From Marinobacter subterrani (lineage in GTDB: Bacteria > Pseudomonadota > Gammaproteobacteria > Pseudomonadales > Oleiphilaceae), in assembly GCF_001045555.1 (NCBI RefSeq), contig NZ_LFBU01000002.1, positions 620,001 through 684,000 of the forward strand: a stretch of DNA of 64,000 bases, read 5' to 3'. Position 1 is the stretch's first letter, and every line of letters starts with the position of its first letter. Positions 30,704 to 40,514 of this stretch are shown piece by piece. The notes under the pieces were generated by a model, which was not told where the DNA came from, ran no database searches, and saw nothing but the letters and a program-made list of their open reading frames with translations. The position numbers and the translations under genes are program-made.

Positions 30704-31357
30704 TCAGTTGGCTTTGCTGGCCGGCTCTAGCGGCAATGTTCGCTGTTCACCGGTTACTTCCTCAAGCCGCTTGATATCGGCCTCGAAGGCTTCGCGCAAT
30801 TCCTCGATTTCCCGGTTTTGTGCGGCGATTTCCTGCTCCAGCTCCCGAATCTGCAAACCCAGCCGCCGGATTTTTTCCAGGGTGGCTTCGGGAATTTCAC
30901 GGCCGGCCCGTTCCATGTCCGCCGCCCGACTTTGCTCGTTGTCGAGCTGGCTGGAGATGACCGAGATGTTGCCCTGCTTGAGCTGGATCAGGCCCTCGAG
31001 CTCCCGGATCTTCCGGTACATCGCTTTCACGGCCTGATCCGGATGGCTGTAGCGCTTGAGCAGCAGCCGGTCTTTCTCGCGCTGCTCGGCCAGTTCCTTC
31101 TGGCGCTGCTTTTCCGCTTCCCGGGCGGCAATCTCCGCATCGGTAGGCGCCGGAGGAATCACTTCAATCACCCGGCCATTGTCGCTGAGAATGTCGTAGC
31201 CCCGCTTGGTGGCTTCCTGAGGAATGGTGCCGCTGATCACAATCTGGCCGTTTTGATCGGTGTAACGGTACATGTTGGCTGCAGCATGGCTGGCCATGCC
31301 CAGAATAAGCGCACATGCACAAGCCCTGGCTGAAACTTTGGTCAGACGATTGGCCAT
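30704..31357 (-). CDS. DUF4124 domain protein with coiled coil
   Basis: This 217-residue exported protein has a signal peptide (about 1-28, ending SHAAA-N), then a short DUF4124 domain (MYRYTDQNGQIVISGTIPQE, about 29-75). A long, highly charged coiled coil fills residues 75-205, rich in EAEKQRQKELAEQREKDR and IRELEQEIAAQNREIEELRE. Such proteins are usually periplasmic and of unknown role. The ATG at 31357 is used rather than the TTG one codon earlier. It begins 3 nt past the pyrE stop, so the two are cotranscribed. Confidence 0.8.
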   Translation of the reverse strand: MANRLTKVSARACACALILGMASHAAANMYRYTDQNGQIVISGTIPQEATKRGYDILSDNGRVIEVIPPAPTDAEIAAREAEKQRQKELAEQREKDRLLLKRYSHPDQAVKAMYRKIRELEGLIQLKQGNISVISSQLDNEQSRAADMERAGREIPEATLEKIRRLGLQIRELEQEIAAQNREIEELREAFEADIKRLEEVTGEQRTLPLEPASKAN

Positions 31358-31360
31358 CAA

Positions 31361-31999
31361 TCAGACTCCGTAACGTTCCCGATAACTGGCCACCTTTTCG
31401 GCGTGCCCGGCGAACTCCGGGTTGGCCTTCAGGTAGTCCAGAACCTGTTCCAGGCGAATGATGCTCACCACTGGAATGCCGAACTCCTTTTCCACTTCCT
31501 GGATGGCAGACAGCTCGCCGTTGCCTTTTTCCTGGCGGTCCAGGGCGATGAGCACACCGGCGGGTTCGGCACCCGCGGCCCGGATGAGATCGATGGATTC
31601 GCGGATGGCAGTGCCCGCGGTAATGACATCATCGACGATCAGCACCTTGCCTTGAAGTGGTGCGCCGACAATATTGCCGCCCTCACCATGATCTTTCTTC
31701 TCCTTGCGGTTGAAGGCAAAGGCTTTGCTGTTACCGTCTGTAGCCAGCGCCATCGCGGTGACGGTGGCCAACGGAATGCCCTTATAGGCAGGGCCGAAAA
31801 TAATGTCATAATCCAGCCCGCTGCGTGCTATCGCGGCGGCATAGGCCTTGCTTAACTGAAGCAGGTCGTCCCCGGTGTTGAACAACCCTGCGTTGAAGAA
31901 ATAGGGGCTGGTTCGGCCCGACTTGAGCGTGAACTCACCAAAGCGCAGTACGTTCCGGCGGATGGCAAACTCGATAAATTGTTGCTGATAGTCGTACAT
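31361..31999 (-). CDS. pyrE: orotate phosphoribosyltransferase
   Basis: This 212-residue enzyme joins orotate and PRPP to make OMP in pyrimidine synthesis. It shows [45 protein letters not shown] and the PRPP loop [17 protein letters not shown]. The length is typical. It is divergent from crc with 81 nt between, the arrangement seen in pseudomonads, and is followed by the DUF4124 gene. Confidence 0.96.
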   Translation of the reverse strand: MYDYQQQFIEFAIRRNVLRFGEFTLKSGRTSPYFFNAGLFNTGDDLLQLSKAYAAAIARSGLDYDIIFGPAYKGIPLATVTAMALATDGNSKAFAFNRKEKKDHGEGGNIVGAPLQGKVLIVDDVITAGTAIRESIDLIRAAGAEPAGVLIALDRQEKGNGELSAIQEVEKEFGIPVVSIIRLEQVLDYLKANPEFAGHAEKVASYRERYGV

Positions 32000-32080
32000 G
32001 GCAAGGCTTCTGGCGGGTGTTGATCTTTAATTAACGCGTAAAAACGGTATCATACACACAAACCGAATCAGGGAACACGT

Positions 32081-32887
32081 ATGCGGGTAGTATCAATCAG
32101 CGTCAACGGCCTCGCTCAGGCTGTTGAAAAGGGCTTTTTCGACTGGCTGGCGCAGCAGGATGCTGACGTAGTCTGCGTTCAGGACCATCGCATGCGGGCC
32201 TACGAGATTGAGGACTACAACCTGATTCCGGAAGGCTACGAGGCCTACTTTATTGATGGCGAGAAAAACGAGGATGGCGGTGTTGGTATCTACACCCGGC
32301 ATTTCCCGAAAGCCATCATGTACGGGTTTGCCAATGAGCAGGCGGACCGCGAAGGCCGTTTTATCCAGGCGGACTTTGACAAGGTCTCAGTTGCCTGCGT
32401 CCTTGCACCCTGTGCCCTCGGCCGTGAAGAAGAGCTGACCGGCGAAGACGACCTGACGGTGCTGGACCATAAGGACGAGTTCATGGAGTCCTTCGGTCTG
32501 CATATGCAGAAGACGCTGCGCAAACGCCGGCAGTTTATTTTCTGTGCCAACCTCCAGACCGCTCATCACGTAACAGACGCGAGCCCCCTGTACCACAAAC
32601 TGGACTTCTCCGGTTTCCTGCCCCATGAGCGAGCCTGGCTTGATCGCCTGTTTGATGAGATGGGATGTATAGACGGGTTTCGGGAAGTGAACAAGCAGAG
32701 CAACCAGTTTACCTGGTGGCCGGAGCAAGCCGAAGGTTCCCGCAAGAACGCCGGTATCCGTGTGGATTACCAGCTACTGACGCCGGGGATTCGCAAGACC
32801 ATCGAGGATGGCTGGATTGACGACTCAACCCGGTTCTCCGATCACGCACCGGTGATCATGGATTACGATATCGAAATCGGCTTCTGA
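32081..32887 (+). CDS. crc: Crc-like catabolite repression control protein (ExoIII fold)
   Basis: This 268-residue protein has the exonuclease III/endonuclease fold but matches Crc, the Hfq partner that represses translation of catabolic mRNAs. Similar segments are RFIQADFDKVSVACVL, FLPHERAWLDRLFDEMG, NQFTWWPEQAE and RVDYQLLTPGIRK. Relative to ExoIII the metal glutamate is Asp35 (VQDHR), and the GDMN site is replaced by CANL (Ala156, Leu158), so nuclease activity is doubtful. Asp229 and the DH pair (254-255) remain. Location beside pyrE and rph is the pseudomonad crc context. Annotation software may call it xthA. Confidence 0.85.
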   Translation: MRVVSISVNGLAQAVEKGFFDWLAQQDADVVCVQDHRMRAYEIEDYNLIPEGYEAYFIDGEKNEDGGVGIYTRHFPKAIMYGFANEQADREGRFIQADFDKVSVACVLAPCALGREEELTGEDDLTVLDHKDEFMESFGLHMQKTLRKRRQFIFCANLQTAHHVTDASPLYHKLDFSGFLPHERAWLDRLFDEMGCIDGFREVNKQSNQFTWWPEQAEGSRKNAGIRVDYQLLTPGIRKTIEDGWIDDSTRFSDHAPVIMDYDIEIGF

Positions 32888-32919
32888 AGTCGGATATTTT
32901 CTGAATAGTAGCGGGTTCG

Positions 32920-33017
32920 GAGGGGGAGACCTTTCCGGGACCGTCTCCGGCCAGGGAAGGCCGGAGCCGAGCGCACATGGATGTGCTTGTAGCGTGTCCC
33001 GGAAAGGTCTCCCCCTC
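32920..33017. repeat. 98-nt branched palindromic element between crc and rph
   Basis: Two perfectly complementary 22-nt arms (32920-32941 and 32996-33017, containing GGGAGACCTTTCC) enclose two smaller stems: an 8-bp CTCCGGCC/GGCCGGAG (32945-32966) and a 5-bp GCACA/TGTGC (32973-32986) with a TGGA loop. It lies between convergent genes. No T-run follows, so it is not a standard terminator. It resembles the intergenic palindromic repeats seen in pseudomonad-type genomes. No second copy was seen in this window. Confidence 0.7.
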
Positions 33018-33043
33018 TGGACACGCGGGCGCCAGACTAAATT

Positions 33044-33760
33044 TCAGACTTCCAGCGCCGCCTTCTGAATCTCAAACAACTGCTCAATACCCTGTTTGGC
33101 CAGAGTCAGCATGCTGTCCAGTTCTGACTGGTCAAACGGTGCGCCTTCCGCCGTTCCCTGAATTTCAATGAAACCACCCCGGTCAGTCATGATCACATTC
33201 ATGTCGGTTTCGGCTTCGGAGTCTTCCGGGTAGTCCAGATCCAGCACCGGCGTACCCTTGTAAACACCCACCGACAGTGCGGCAACCATTTGTTTCAGAG
33301 GTGATTTTTTCAGGCGCTTCTCGGTAACCAGGTAATTCAGGGCATCCACCAGTGCCACGCAGCCGCCGGTAATGGCCGCTGTGCGGGTGCCGCCATCGGC
33401 CTGTATGACGTCGCAATCGATGGTGATGGAGTGTTCCCCGAGGGCGGTCAGATCGACTGCGGCACGCAGGGAGCGGCCGATCAGGCGCTGGATTTCAACG
33501 GTGCGGCCGCCCTGTTTGCCGCGGGCGGCTTCCCGGCCCATGCGGCTGCCTGTGGAGCGGGGCAGCATGCCGTATTCGGCGGTGATCCAGCCCTTGCCTT
33601 CGCCCCTCAGGAACGGGGGCACCTTGTTTTCGACGGAGGCGGTGCAGATAACCTTGGTGTCGCCGAATTCCACCAACACCGAACCTTCGGCGTGGCGGGT
33701 GTAATTGCGGGTAATTCGGATATCTCTGGGTTGTTCGGGCGTTCTGCCGCTTGGACGCAT
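33044..33760 (-). CDS. rph: ribonuclease PH
   Basis: This 238-residue phosphorolytic exoribonuclease trims tRNA 3' ends. It shows [20 protein letters not shown], the conserved [36 protein letters not shown], the phosphate site region [16 protein letters not shown] and the acidic end [18 protein letters not shown]. The ATG at 33760 gives a family-length protein. It is convergent with crc, separated by the branched palindrome, and divergent from yicC. Confidence 0.96.
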   Translation of the reverse strand: MRPSGRTPEQPRDIRITRNYTRHAEGSVLVEFGDTKVICTASVENKVPPFLRGEGKGWITAEYGMLPRSTGSRMGREAARGKQGGRTVEIQRLIGRSLRAAVDLTALGEHSITIDCDVIQADGGTRTAAITGGCVALVDALNYLVTEKRLKKSPLKQMVAALSVGVYKGTPVLDLDYPEDSEAETDMNVIMTDRGGFIEIQGTAEGAPFDQSELDSMLTLAKQGIEQLFEIQKAALEV

Positions 33761-33929
33761 AGTGTTTCCTGAAGTCAGTATTGAGTGTCCGGGCGTATGT
33801 CCCGGTCGGACGTTGGTCGAAAAGGCCGGTGAGTATATCACGTTGGCACCGGGCTTTTGTCGGGTTCGCCGTGGGCGTTAAGAGCCTGTTAGACTCGGGT
33901 TGTGAACTTCAACCATGAGCGGAGCCGAC

Positions 33930-34796
33930 ATGATCCGAAGTATGACCGCATTTGCCAGGCAGGATGTCCAGGGAGACTGGGGTACGCTGACCTGTGAGAT
34001 CCGGGCGGTGAACCACCGGTACCTGGAGCCGTCGTTCCGCCTTCCCGAGGCCTTCCGGGACCTTGAAAACCGGTTCCGGGAGGAGCTGCGCAAGCAATTG
34101 AAGCGGGGCAAGGTGGATGTTTCCATGCGGCTTCAGTCCGCCGATAACGTGGCCCAGGGGTTCGAGATCAGCGAGGAGATGGCGCAGGCGGTGAATGAGG
34201 CTGCCAATCACATCAACCGGATGCTCGACAACCCCGCCCATATCAATGCGCTCGATATTCTTCGCTGGCCCGGGGTGTTGTCTGTGCCGGAGCAGGACTA
34301 TGGCCCGGCGAAAGAGGCAGCCACCGGCCTGTTTGAGCAAACCGTTGCCGAACTGGCCTCGGTGCGGGAACGGGAAGGCGAGCGCCTGCGGCCGTTGTTC
34401 GAGGATCGCCTGAAAACCATGGCGGAGCTGGTCGCGGAAGTGCGCAGCCGCATGCCGGAGCTGCTTGAGGCTCAGGAGCGGGGGCTTCGGGACCGGTTCG
34501 AGAAGGTAAGGGTTGAACTGGATCCGGACCGGGTGGCCCAGGAAATGGTGATGCTGGCCCAGAAAAGCGACGTGGCGGAAGAGCTGGACCGGCTGGATGC
34601 CCATATCAGCGAAGTGGCGGATACCTTGAAAAGCGAGGAGGCCATCGGTCGGCGACTGGATTTCCTGATGCAGGAGTTGAACCGCGAGGCCAACACGCTA
34701 AGCAGCAAGAGCATTGACGCCGGAGTCACCCGGATCGCCGTGGACCTGAAAGTGCTGATTGAGCAGTTGCGGGAGCAGGTGCAGAACCTGGAGTAA
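33930..34796 (+). CDS. yicC: YicC family endoribonuclease
   Basis: This 288-residue protein of the YicC family has the N-terminal MIRSMTAFARQDVQGDWGTL, EIRAVNHRYLE and the C-terminal signature DFLMQELNREANTLSSKS. Escherichia coli YicC is an oligomeric endoribonuclease involved in small-RNA decay. The ATG at 33930 has GGAG upstream; an earlier ATG five codons before is poorer. It lies divergent from rph and precedes a convergent pseudouridine synthase; gmk follows further on, a common neighbourhood. Confidence 0.93.
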   Translation: MIRSMTAFARQDVQGDWGTLTCEIRAVNHRYLEPSFRLPEAFRDLENRFREELRKQLKRGKVDVSMRLQSADNVAQGFEISEEMAQAVNEAANHINRMLDNPAHINALDILRWPGVLSVPEQDYGPAKEAATGLFEQTVAELASVREREGERLRPLFEDRLKTMAELVAEVRSRMPELLEAQERGLRDRFEKVRVELDPDRVAQEMVMLAQKSDVAEELDRLDAHISEVADTLKSEEAIGRRLDFLMQELNREANTLSSKSIDAGVTRIAVDLKVLIEQLREQVQNLE

Positions 34797-34819
34797 GCCC
34801 GGGCAGGGCTTGTCACGCC

Positions 34820-35638
34820 TCAGGGCTGTTTCAGGTTGTCCAGTCCCTCTGGCAGTTGGAGTGTCACCGGTTGCCGGCTCAGCGGGCAGTCGAAGTGCAG
34901 GCGGAACGCCAGCAACTGCAGGGGCTCCGGGGCAGGACGCCCGTAGAGACGGTCGCCGATGATGGGGTGCCCGAGGCTGGCCAGATGGCGGCGGATCTGG
35001 TGTTTTCGGCCGGTTTCGATCTGCACCTCTACCAGCGACGTCTGGTCGGCCGTGCTGGTGCTCAAGGTTGTCACGCGGCTGGTGGCGGGCTTGCCTTCGA
35101 CCGGTGTATCAACCAGCTGGTTCTGGAAGTTGGTCGCGCCGCTGACTCTGGCCCGGTAGTGCTTGGACATGGTTCGGGCCGCAAAGCACTTTGAGAGCGC
35201 GCCCGCCGCTTTCGGGTCATGGGCAATCAGCATCAGCCCGGCGGCGTCGGCGTCGAGGCGGTGGATAAGGTGGCATGGCCGCTCAAGGCGAATTTCCGCC
35301 ATCCGCAGCAGGCTGCAATGGTCGCCCCACTGGGACCCCTGGGCGAGCAGGCCGTGGGGTTTGAACCAGACACTGTAACGGCCTTTGTCTTCCAGCAGGA
35401 CCGGGTCGTCCGGTTTTCTGGCCAGTACCTTTTCGTCATAGTACAACTGCAGCCGAATGCCGGGCTTTAGCTCTTTGGTCGCCCTTCGCAGTCTCAGGGT
35501 CTTGCCCTTGTGGGTCCACCAGCAGGCGCCCTTGGTCATGGCGTCCTTGATTTTCTGGCGGGAGAGTCCTGACGCCTCGCTCAGCGCGTCAATGGCTTTG
35601 CGGGGCTCAGGAAGGGTGAGGTCTATGGTGGTTCGCAT
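34820..35638 (-). CDS. RluA-family RNA pseudouridine synthase
   Basis: This 272-residue enzyme isomerises uridine to pseudouridine in rRNA or tRNA. The catalytic Asp lies in CHLIHRLDADAAGLMLIA, and the C-terminal block is TGRKHQIRRHLASLGHPIIG. The N-terminal segment (about 1-75) looks like a degenerate S4-type RNA-binding domain. The exact target (23S rRNA or tRNA) cannot be assigned. The ATG at 35638 lacks a clear ribosome site; an upstream alternative adds 14 residues. Convergent with yicC. Confidence 0.88.
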   Translation of the reverse strand: MRTTIDLTLPEPRKAIDALSEASGLSRQKIKDAMTKGACWWTHKGKTLRLRRATKELKPGIRLQLYYDEKVLARKPDDPVLLEDKGRYSVWFKPHGLLAQGSQWGDHCSLLRMAEIRLERPCHLIHRLDADAAGLMLIAHDPKAAGALSKCFAARTMSKHYRARVSGATNFQNQLVDTPVEGKPATSRVTTLSTSTADQTSLVEVQIETGRKHQIRRHLASLGHPIIGDRLYGRPAPEPLQLLAFRLHFDCPLSRQPVTLQLPEGLDNLKQP

Positions 35639-35734
35639 GGGAGTGTGTCGGTCGATAAAGATAAAAGGGCAGCCAGGCAAATAGTATCAGGTGTCGACCT
35701 GTCGGGGTGCGGTGTTTTGCCAAAGTCCGTATAA

Positions 35735-36427
<693 letters not shown>

Positions 36428-36513
36428 TACGGGGTTTTCCTGTATACAAATTGAACCGGCCGCAGTAAACTGTGCGGTCTGCTGAATCAGTCATTTTATT
36501 TGTCGGGGAAGTT

Positions 36514-36726
36514 ATGGCACGAGTTACCGTTGAAGATTGCCTGGAAAACGTTGATAACCGCTTCCAGCTGGTAATGCTGGCTACCAAGCGTGCGCGTCAG
36601 CTCGCGACCAAAGGTGCCGAGCCGATGGTGCCGGAAGAAAATGATAAGCCGACGGTCATTGCCCTGCGCGAAATTGCCGAAGGTAAAATCACTCGTGATC
36701 TGCTCAAGGAAGAAGACGACGAGTAA
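36514..36726 (+). CDS. rpoZ: RNA polymerase omega subunit
   Basis: This 70-residue omega subunit aids core RNA polymerase assembly and takes part in the ppGpp response. It has the N-terminal [37 protein letters not shown] and a short acidic end KEEDDE. The ATG at 36514 follows GGGGAAGTT. It lies between gmk and spoT, with a terminator-like hairpin before spoT. Confidence 0.95.
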   Translation: MARVTVEDCLENVDNRFQLVMLATKRARQLATKGAEPMVPEENDKPTVIALREIAEGKITRDLLKEEDDE

Positions 36727-36840
36727 ATCCCTTGCGGGTAACAGGTAATAAATACCTGGCTGCAAGTGAGAAGCATTGAAATCTGTCCCCGCGGTTTTAT
36801 AGTGTAGCTATAGAACGTTGCTGGAAGGACTAAGGAAGGA

Positions 36841-36867
36841 CCCGGATGCGTGCATTCGGGTTTTTTT
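36841..36867 (+). terminator. Rho-independent terminator between rpoZ and spoT
   Basis: The stem CCCGGATGC/GCATTCGGG (9 bp with one G-T pair, 2-nt apical gap that will open to a small loop) is followed by seven T. It lies 33 nt before the spoT GTG. It should end or attenuate the gmk-rpoZ transcript, so spoT may also have its own promoter in 36727-36840. Confidence 0.8.
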
Positions 36868-36899
36868 GTCGCTGAATTTCATGAAACGGTGGAGGCGCG

Positions 36900-39041
36900 G
36901 TGTCGGCAGAGGCTACGGTTGAAGGGCTGGCGAGAGAGCTCAGCTCGTATCTGGATACCAATCGCATCAACCAGGTGCGACGGGCCTACTATTACGCCGA
37001 GCAGGCCCATGAGGGCCAGATGCGCAAAAGCGGCGACCGCTACATTACCCACCCCCTGGCCGTTGCCCATATTCTCGCCGATTTGAGGCTGGACCATCAG
37101 AGCCTGATGGCGGCCATGCTTCACGATGTGATTGAAGATACCGGTATTCCGAAGGATGCCCTGTCGGAGCAGTTTGGTGAGGATGTCGCCGAACTGGTGG
37201 ATGGTGTCAGCAAGCTGACCCAGATTGAATTCCGCTCCCGGGCCGAGGCCCAGGCCGAAAACTTCCAGAAGATGACGCTCGCCATGGCCCGGGACATCCG
37301 GGTGATTCTGGTAAAACTGGCGGACCGGCTGCACAACATGCGCACGCTCGGCCCCATGCCCTACGAGAAGCGCCAGCGTATTGCCAACGAAACCCTGGAT
37401 ATCTACGCCCCGATTGCCAACCGGCTCGGCATGCATTCCATCTGCACCGAACTGGAAGACCTGGGCTTTTCCTCGCTGTATCCGATGCGTTCGAAGTACA
37501 TTTCCAAGGCGGTGGAAAAACTGCGGGGCAGCCACCGGGAAATCATTGAAGACATTCGTGGCAAATTGCAGGAAAAGCTTGAGGAGCGTGGGCTGCCCGG
37601 GAGGATTCTCGGCCGGGAGAAGCACCTGAACAGCATCTACAACAAGATGAAGTTCAAGCAGAAATCCTTCCATGAAATCATGGATGTGTACGCCTTCCGG
37701 ATTATTACCGATACCGAGGATGACTGTTACCGCATCCTCGGGGCCGTTCACAGTCTTTACAAGCCCCTGCCGGGACGCTTCAAGGACTACATCGCCATGC
37801 CCAAGGCCAACGGCTACCAGTCCATCCACACCACGCTGTTCGGCATGCACGTGAACATTGAGATCCAGATCCGTACCGAGGAAATGGAGCACATCGCCAA
37901 CAACGGCATCGCCGCCCACTGGATGTACAAGAACGAACCCAGCAGCGTGACCAGTGCGAACCAGGCCCGGGTCGACCGCTGGGTGAAGGGCCTGATGGAA
38001 ATGCGCGAGCGCGCCGACGACTCCATGGAGTTCATTGAACATGTGAAGGTGGATCTGTTTCCGGACGAGATCTACGTGTTTACGCCCAAGGGTCGAATTA
38101 TGGAACTGCCGAGCGGGGCAACGCCGGTGGATTTTGCCTACGCCATACACACCGATATCGGTAACGCCACCGTGGCCTGCCGGATCAACCGTAACCTCGG
38201 CTCCCTGAGCCAGCCCCTGCAAAGCGGCCAGACGGTGGAAATCATTACCGCCCCGGGGGCGCGACCCAATCCGGCCTGGCTCAGTTTTGTGGTTACCGGC
38301 AAGGCACGAAGCAGCATCCGGCATGTTCTGAAGAGCCAGAAGCGGGCGGAATCTCTGGAGCTGGGCAGAACCTTGCTGAAGCGATCGCTGAAAGGCTTTG
38401 ATGCCCGGCTGTCGGATATCAGCGATGCCCAGAAGCAGGCGGTGGTGAATCACAACCAGGTGAACAGCTTCGACGACCTGGTCAGTGATATCGGCCTGGG
38501 TAACCGGATGGCCTACCTGGTGGCCCGCCAGCTCGTCAACGGCGCCGAAGGGGTCGGCTCCGGTGAAGGCCCCCGGAATATTGAAGGTGGCAATCAGAGC
38601 CCGGTGACCATCCGGGGAACCGAGGGACTTCTGGTCCGCTTTGCCAGCTGTTGCAAGCCGATTCCCGGTGACCCGGTGGTGGGCGTGATGGATTCCGGCA
38701 ACGGCATGGTGATTCATTCCGATACCTGCTCCCGCTTGCCGGAAGACGATGTGGGCCGCGCCCGCCTGACCCATCTGAAATGGGCCAAGGATATTACCGA
38801 TGAGTTTTCAGTGGAGCTGCGGGTGGAACTTGAGCGCCAGCGCGGTGTGATTGCCGAGATGGCGAATGCCGTGGCCATGACAGACGGTAACATCGAGCGC
38901 ATCAATGTGGAGGAGCAGAATGCCCGCTTCGGTGTCGTCAGCCTGGTGGTGCATGTCCACGGTCGTCGGCACCTGGCCCGTGTTATGCGGCGCATCCGCA
39001 ACATCCGCGCGGTGACCCACATCAGCCGCGTGCGGCACTGA
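36900..39041 (+). CDS. spoT: bifunctional (p)ppGpp synthetase/hydrolase SpoT
   Basis: This 713-residue stringent-response enzyme has an HD hydrolase domain (about 20-195) with HPLAVAHILADL and the intact LHDVIEDTGI, so hydrolase activity is expected. The synthetase domain (about 225-360) has YKPLPGRFKDYIAMPKANGY. TGS (about 375-450, VFTPKGRIMELPSGATPVDFA), a helical region and a C-terminal ACT domain (about 635-710) follow. The start is a GTG with GGAGG five bases upstream. It belongs to the gmk-rpoZ-spoT set. Confidence 0.96.
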   Translation: MSAEATVEGLARELSSYLDTNRINQVRRAYYYAEQAHEGQMRKSGDRYITHPLAVAHILADLRLDHQSLMAAMLHDVIEDTGIPKDALSEQFGEDVAELVDGVSKLTQIEFRSRAEAQAENFQKMTLAMARDIRVILVKLADRLHNMRTLGPMPYEKRQRIANETLDIYAPIANRLGMHSICTELEDLGFSSLYPMRSKYISKAVEKLRGSHREIIEDIRGKLQEKLEERGLPGRILGREKHLNSIYNKMKFKQKSFHEIMDVYAFRIITDTEDDCYRILGAVHSLYKPLPGRFKDYIAMPKANGYQSIHTTLFGMHVNIEIQIRTEEMEHIANNGIAAHWMYKNEPSSVTSANQARVDRWVKGLMEMRERADDSMEFIEHVKVDLFPDEIYVFTPKGRIMELPSGATPVDFAYAIHTDIGNATVACRINRNLGSLSQPLQSGQTVEIITAPGARPNPAWLSFVVTGKARSSIRHVLKSQKRAESLELGRTLLKRSLKGFDARLSDISDAQKQAVVNHNQVNSFDDLVSDIGLGNRMAYLVARQLVNGAEGVGSGEGPRNIEGGNQSPVTIRGTEGLLVRFASCCKPIPGDPVVGVMDSGNGMVIHSDTCSRLPEDDVGRARLTHLKWAKDITDEFSVELRVELERQRGVIAEMANAVAMTDGNIERINVEEQNARFGVVSLVVHVHGRRHLARVMRRIRNIRAVTHISRVRH

Positions 39042-39119
39042 GCCAGACCAAAGCCCGGTTGACAGTCGCGGTACCCAGGGGCGACGATTGGCGTTTTGTA
39101 AGAGAGGAAAATAAGGGTC

Positions 39120-39506
39120 ATGACCAACAAATCTGTAATTCAGACCGAGAATGCGCCCAAGGCCATTGGTACCTACTCCCAGGCCGTGAAAGCCGGGGAC
39201 ACGGTCTACCTGTCTGGCCAGATTCCGCTGGTGCCGGAAACCATGGAAGTGGTGGCGGGGGATTTCGCCGCCAAGACCCGTCAGGTGTTTGATAACCTCA
39301 GGGCCGTGTGTGAAGCCGCTGGCGGTGAGCTGAAGGATATCGTGAAGCTCAATATCTATATGACCGATCTGGCCAACTTCGCGACGGTGAACGAGATCAT
39401 GGCTACCTATTTCCAGGAACCGTATCCGGCACGTGCCGCAGTTGGCGTTGCGGCCCTGCCGAAAGGCGTGCCTATCGAAATGGAAGCGGTGATGGTACTG
39501 AGCTGA
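39120..39506 (+). CDS. ridA: RidA family enamine/imine deaminase
   Basis: This 128-residue protein hydrolyses reactive 2-aminoacrylate and related imines formed by PLP enzymes. It shows [44 protein letters not shown] and the Arg-containing [15 protein letters not shown] (active-site Arg). It follows spoT by 78 nt, the usual placement, and ends at a hairpin terminator. Confidence 0.95.
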   Translation: MTNKSVIQTENAPKAIGTYSQAVKAGDTVYLSGQIPLVPETMEVVAGDFAAKTRQVFDNLRAVCEAAGGELKDIVKLNIYMTDLANFATVNEIMATYFQEPYPARAAVGVAALPKGVPIEMEAVMVLS

Positions 39507-39533
39507 AGCCGGGAACCCACCGGATGTAATCAG

Positions 39534-39558
39534 AAAAGGCGGCTCCGGCCGCCTTTTT
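39534..39558. terminator. Bidirectional terminator between ridA and the epimerase gene
   Basis: AAAAGGCGGC pairs with GCCGCCTTTT across a TCCG loop, followed by a fifth T. The A/T symmetry allows termination from both directions, serving ridA (plus) and the convergent epimerase-like gene (minus), whose stop lies at 39566. Confidence 0.88.
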
Positions 39559-39565
39559 CGGTTTT

Positions 39566-40438
39566 TCAGGCTCCGGTTTCGTTGATCATTTCCCGGTAGC
39601 CCGCCCGGAAGTCCGGGTACCGGAACCGGAATCCGCTCGCCAGCAATCGTTTGTTGCTGCAGCGTTTACTGCCGGCCCGGCCACCCTTGCGCGCGTCCGG
39701 GACAGGATCGGCACAGGGCGTCTGCCGTCGTACCCAGTCCACCACCTCATCCAGCCGCACGGGTTCACAGTCGCTGGCGATGTAGCAGGGTTCCAGTGGC
39801 GTGCCGGCAAGGGCCAGGCGACTCAGGTGCGCTGCGACCTCCGCAGCATCGTCTTCGTGGATCCGGTTGCTGTAGGGCGCTGGCGACAGTGGGTTCATCC
39901 GGCCTTCCCGCACCTCTTCGAGAAACCGGCGCCGGGACGGGCCATAAATCCCGCTGAATCGTAGGATGGTTGCCGGGTGGCCACTGTTCAGAGCGGTTTG
40001 CTCACCGGCCAGAATTTCCTCGCCGCTGAACCTGGCCGGCCGGGTGGGGCTGGTTTCGTCGACCCAGCTGTCGTCGTTCTGGGCGTACACGCTGGAACTG
40101 CTGACAAAGAACAGGTGTTTCAGGGGCTTCCCGTCCAGTTCGGCCAGCAGATTCTCGAGCCCGGTCACGTAGGCAAGCCGGTAGCCCTGCTGGTCGTAGC
40201 TGGAAGGGGTCAGGCAGTAAATGATGATGTCCAGGTTAGCCGGCAGCTTGCCTTTCAGGGTTTCCGGCCGGGTCAGGTCCGCCCCGATGCCCTGGATGCC
40301 TTCCGGTACCAGCCCCGGGTTCCGTCGCAGCCCGAACACCCTCGCAGAGTCCTTCAGGCGGTTGGCGATGGCGCCACCAAGTTTGCCGCAGCCGGCAACG
40401 AGGACGACCGACGAGTTACTGCTTTCAGTGATTGCCAT
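39566..40438 (-). CDS. NAD-dependent epimerase/SDR-like protein (YeeZ-type)
   Basis: This protein of about 290 residues has an extended-SDR Rossmann fold: VVLVAGCGKLGGAIANRL at the N-terminus, DIIIYCLTPSSYD, the strand FFVSSSSVYAQND and LRFSGIYGPSRR. Lys of the usual YxxxK is not clearly in place, so it may bind nucleotides without catalysing, as suggested for some YeeZ relatives. Several starts are possible: ATG at 40438, or TTG codons at 40444 and 40450, closer to AAGGA. It lies divergent from oxyR. Confidence 0.78.
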   Translation of the reverse strand: MAITESSNSSVVLVAGCGKLGGAIANRLKDSARVFGLRRNPGLVPEGIQGIGADLTRPETLKGKLPANLDIIIYCLTPSSYDQQGYRLAYVTGLENLLAELDGKPLKHLFFVSSSSVYAQNDDSWVDETSPTRPARFSGEEILAGEQTALNSGHPATILRFSGIYGPSRRRFLEEVREGRMNPLSPAPYSNRIHEDDAAEVAAHLSRLALAGTPLEPCYIASDCEPVRLDEVVDWVRRQTPCADPVPDARKGGRAGSKRCSNKRLLASGFRFRYPDFRAGYREMINETGA

Positions 40439-40514
40439 AGACAATTTCAATCCTTATGCTTTACCTCATAAATTAGTGGAACTTCGACCCGCACCTATCT
40501 GACCGGAGCTCACC

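Noticed and set aside
36437..36460. LexA-like CTGT near gmk-rpoZ junction
   Set aside because: CTGTATACAAAT is not followed by ACAG at the required spacing.
36879..38774. 631-residue ORF antisense to spoT
   Set aside because: Shadow frame; spoT on the plus strand is complete.
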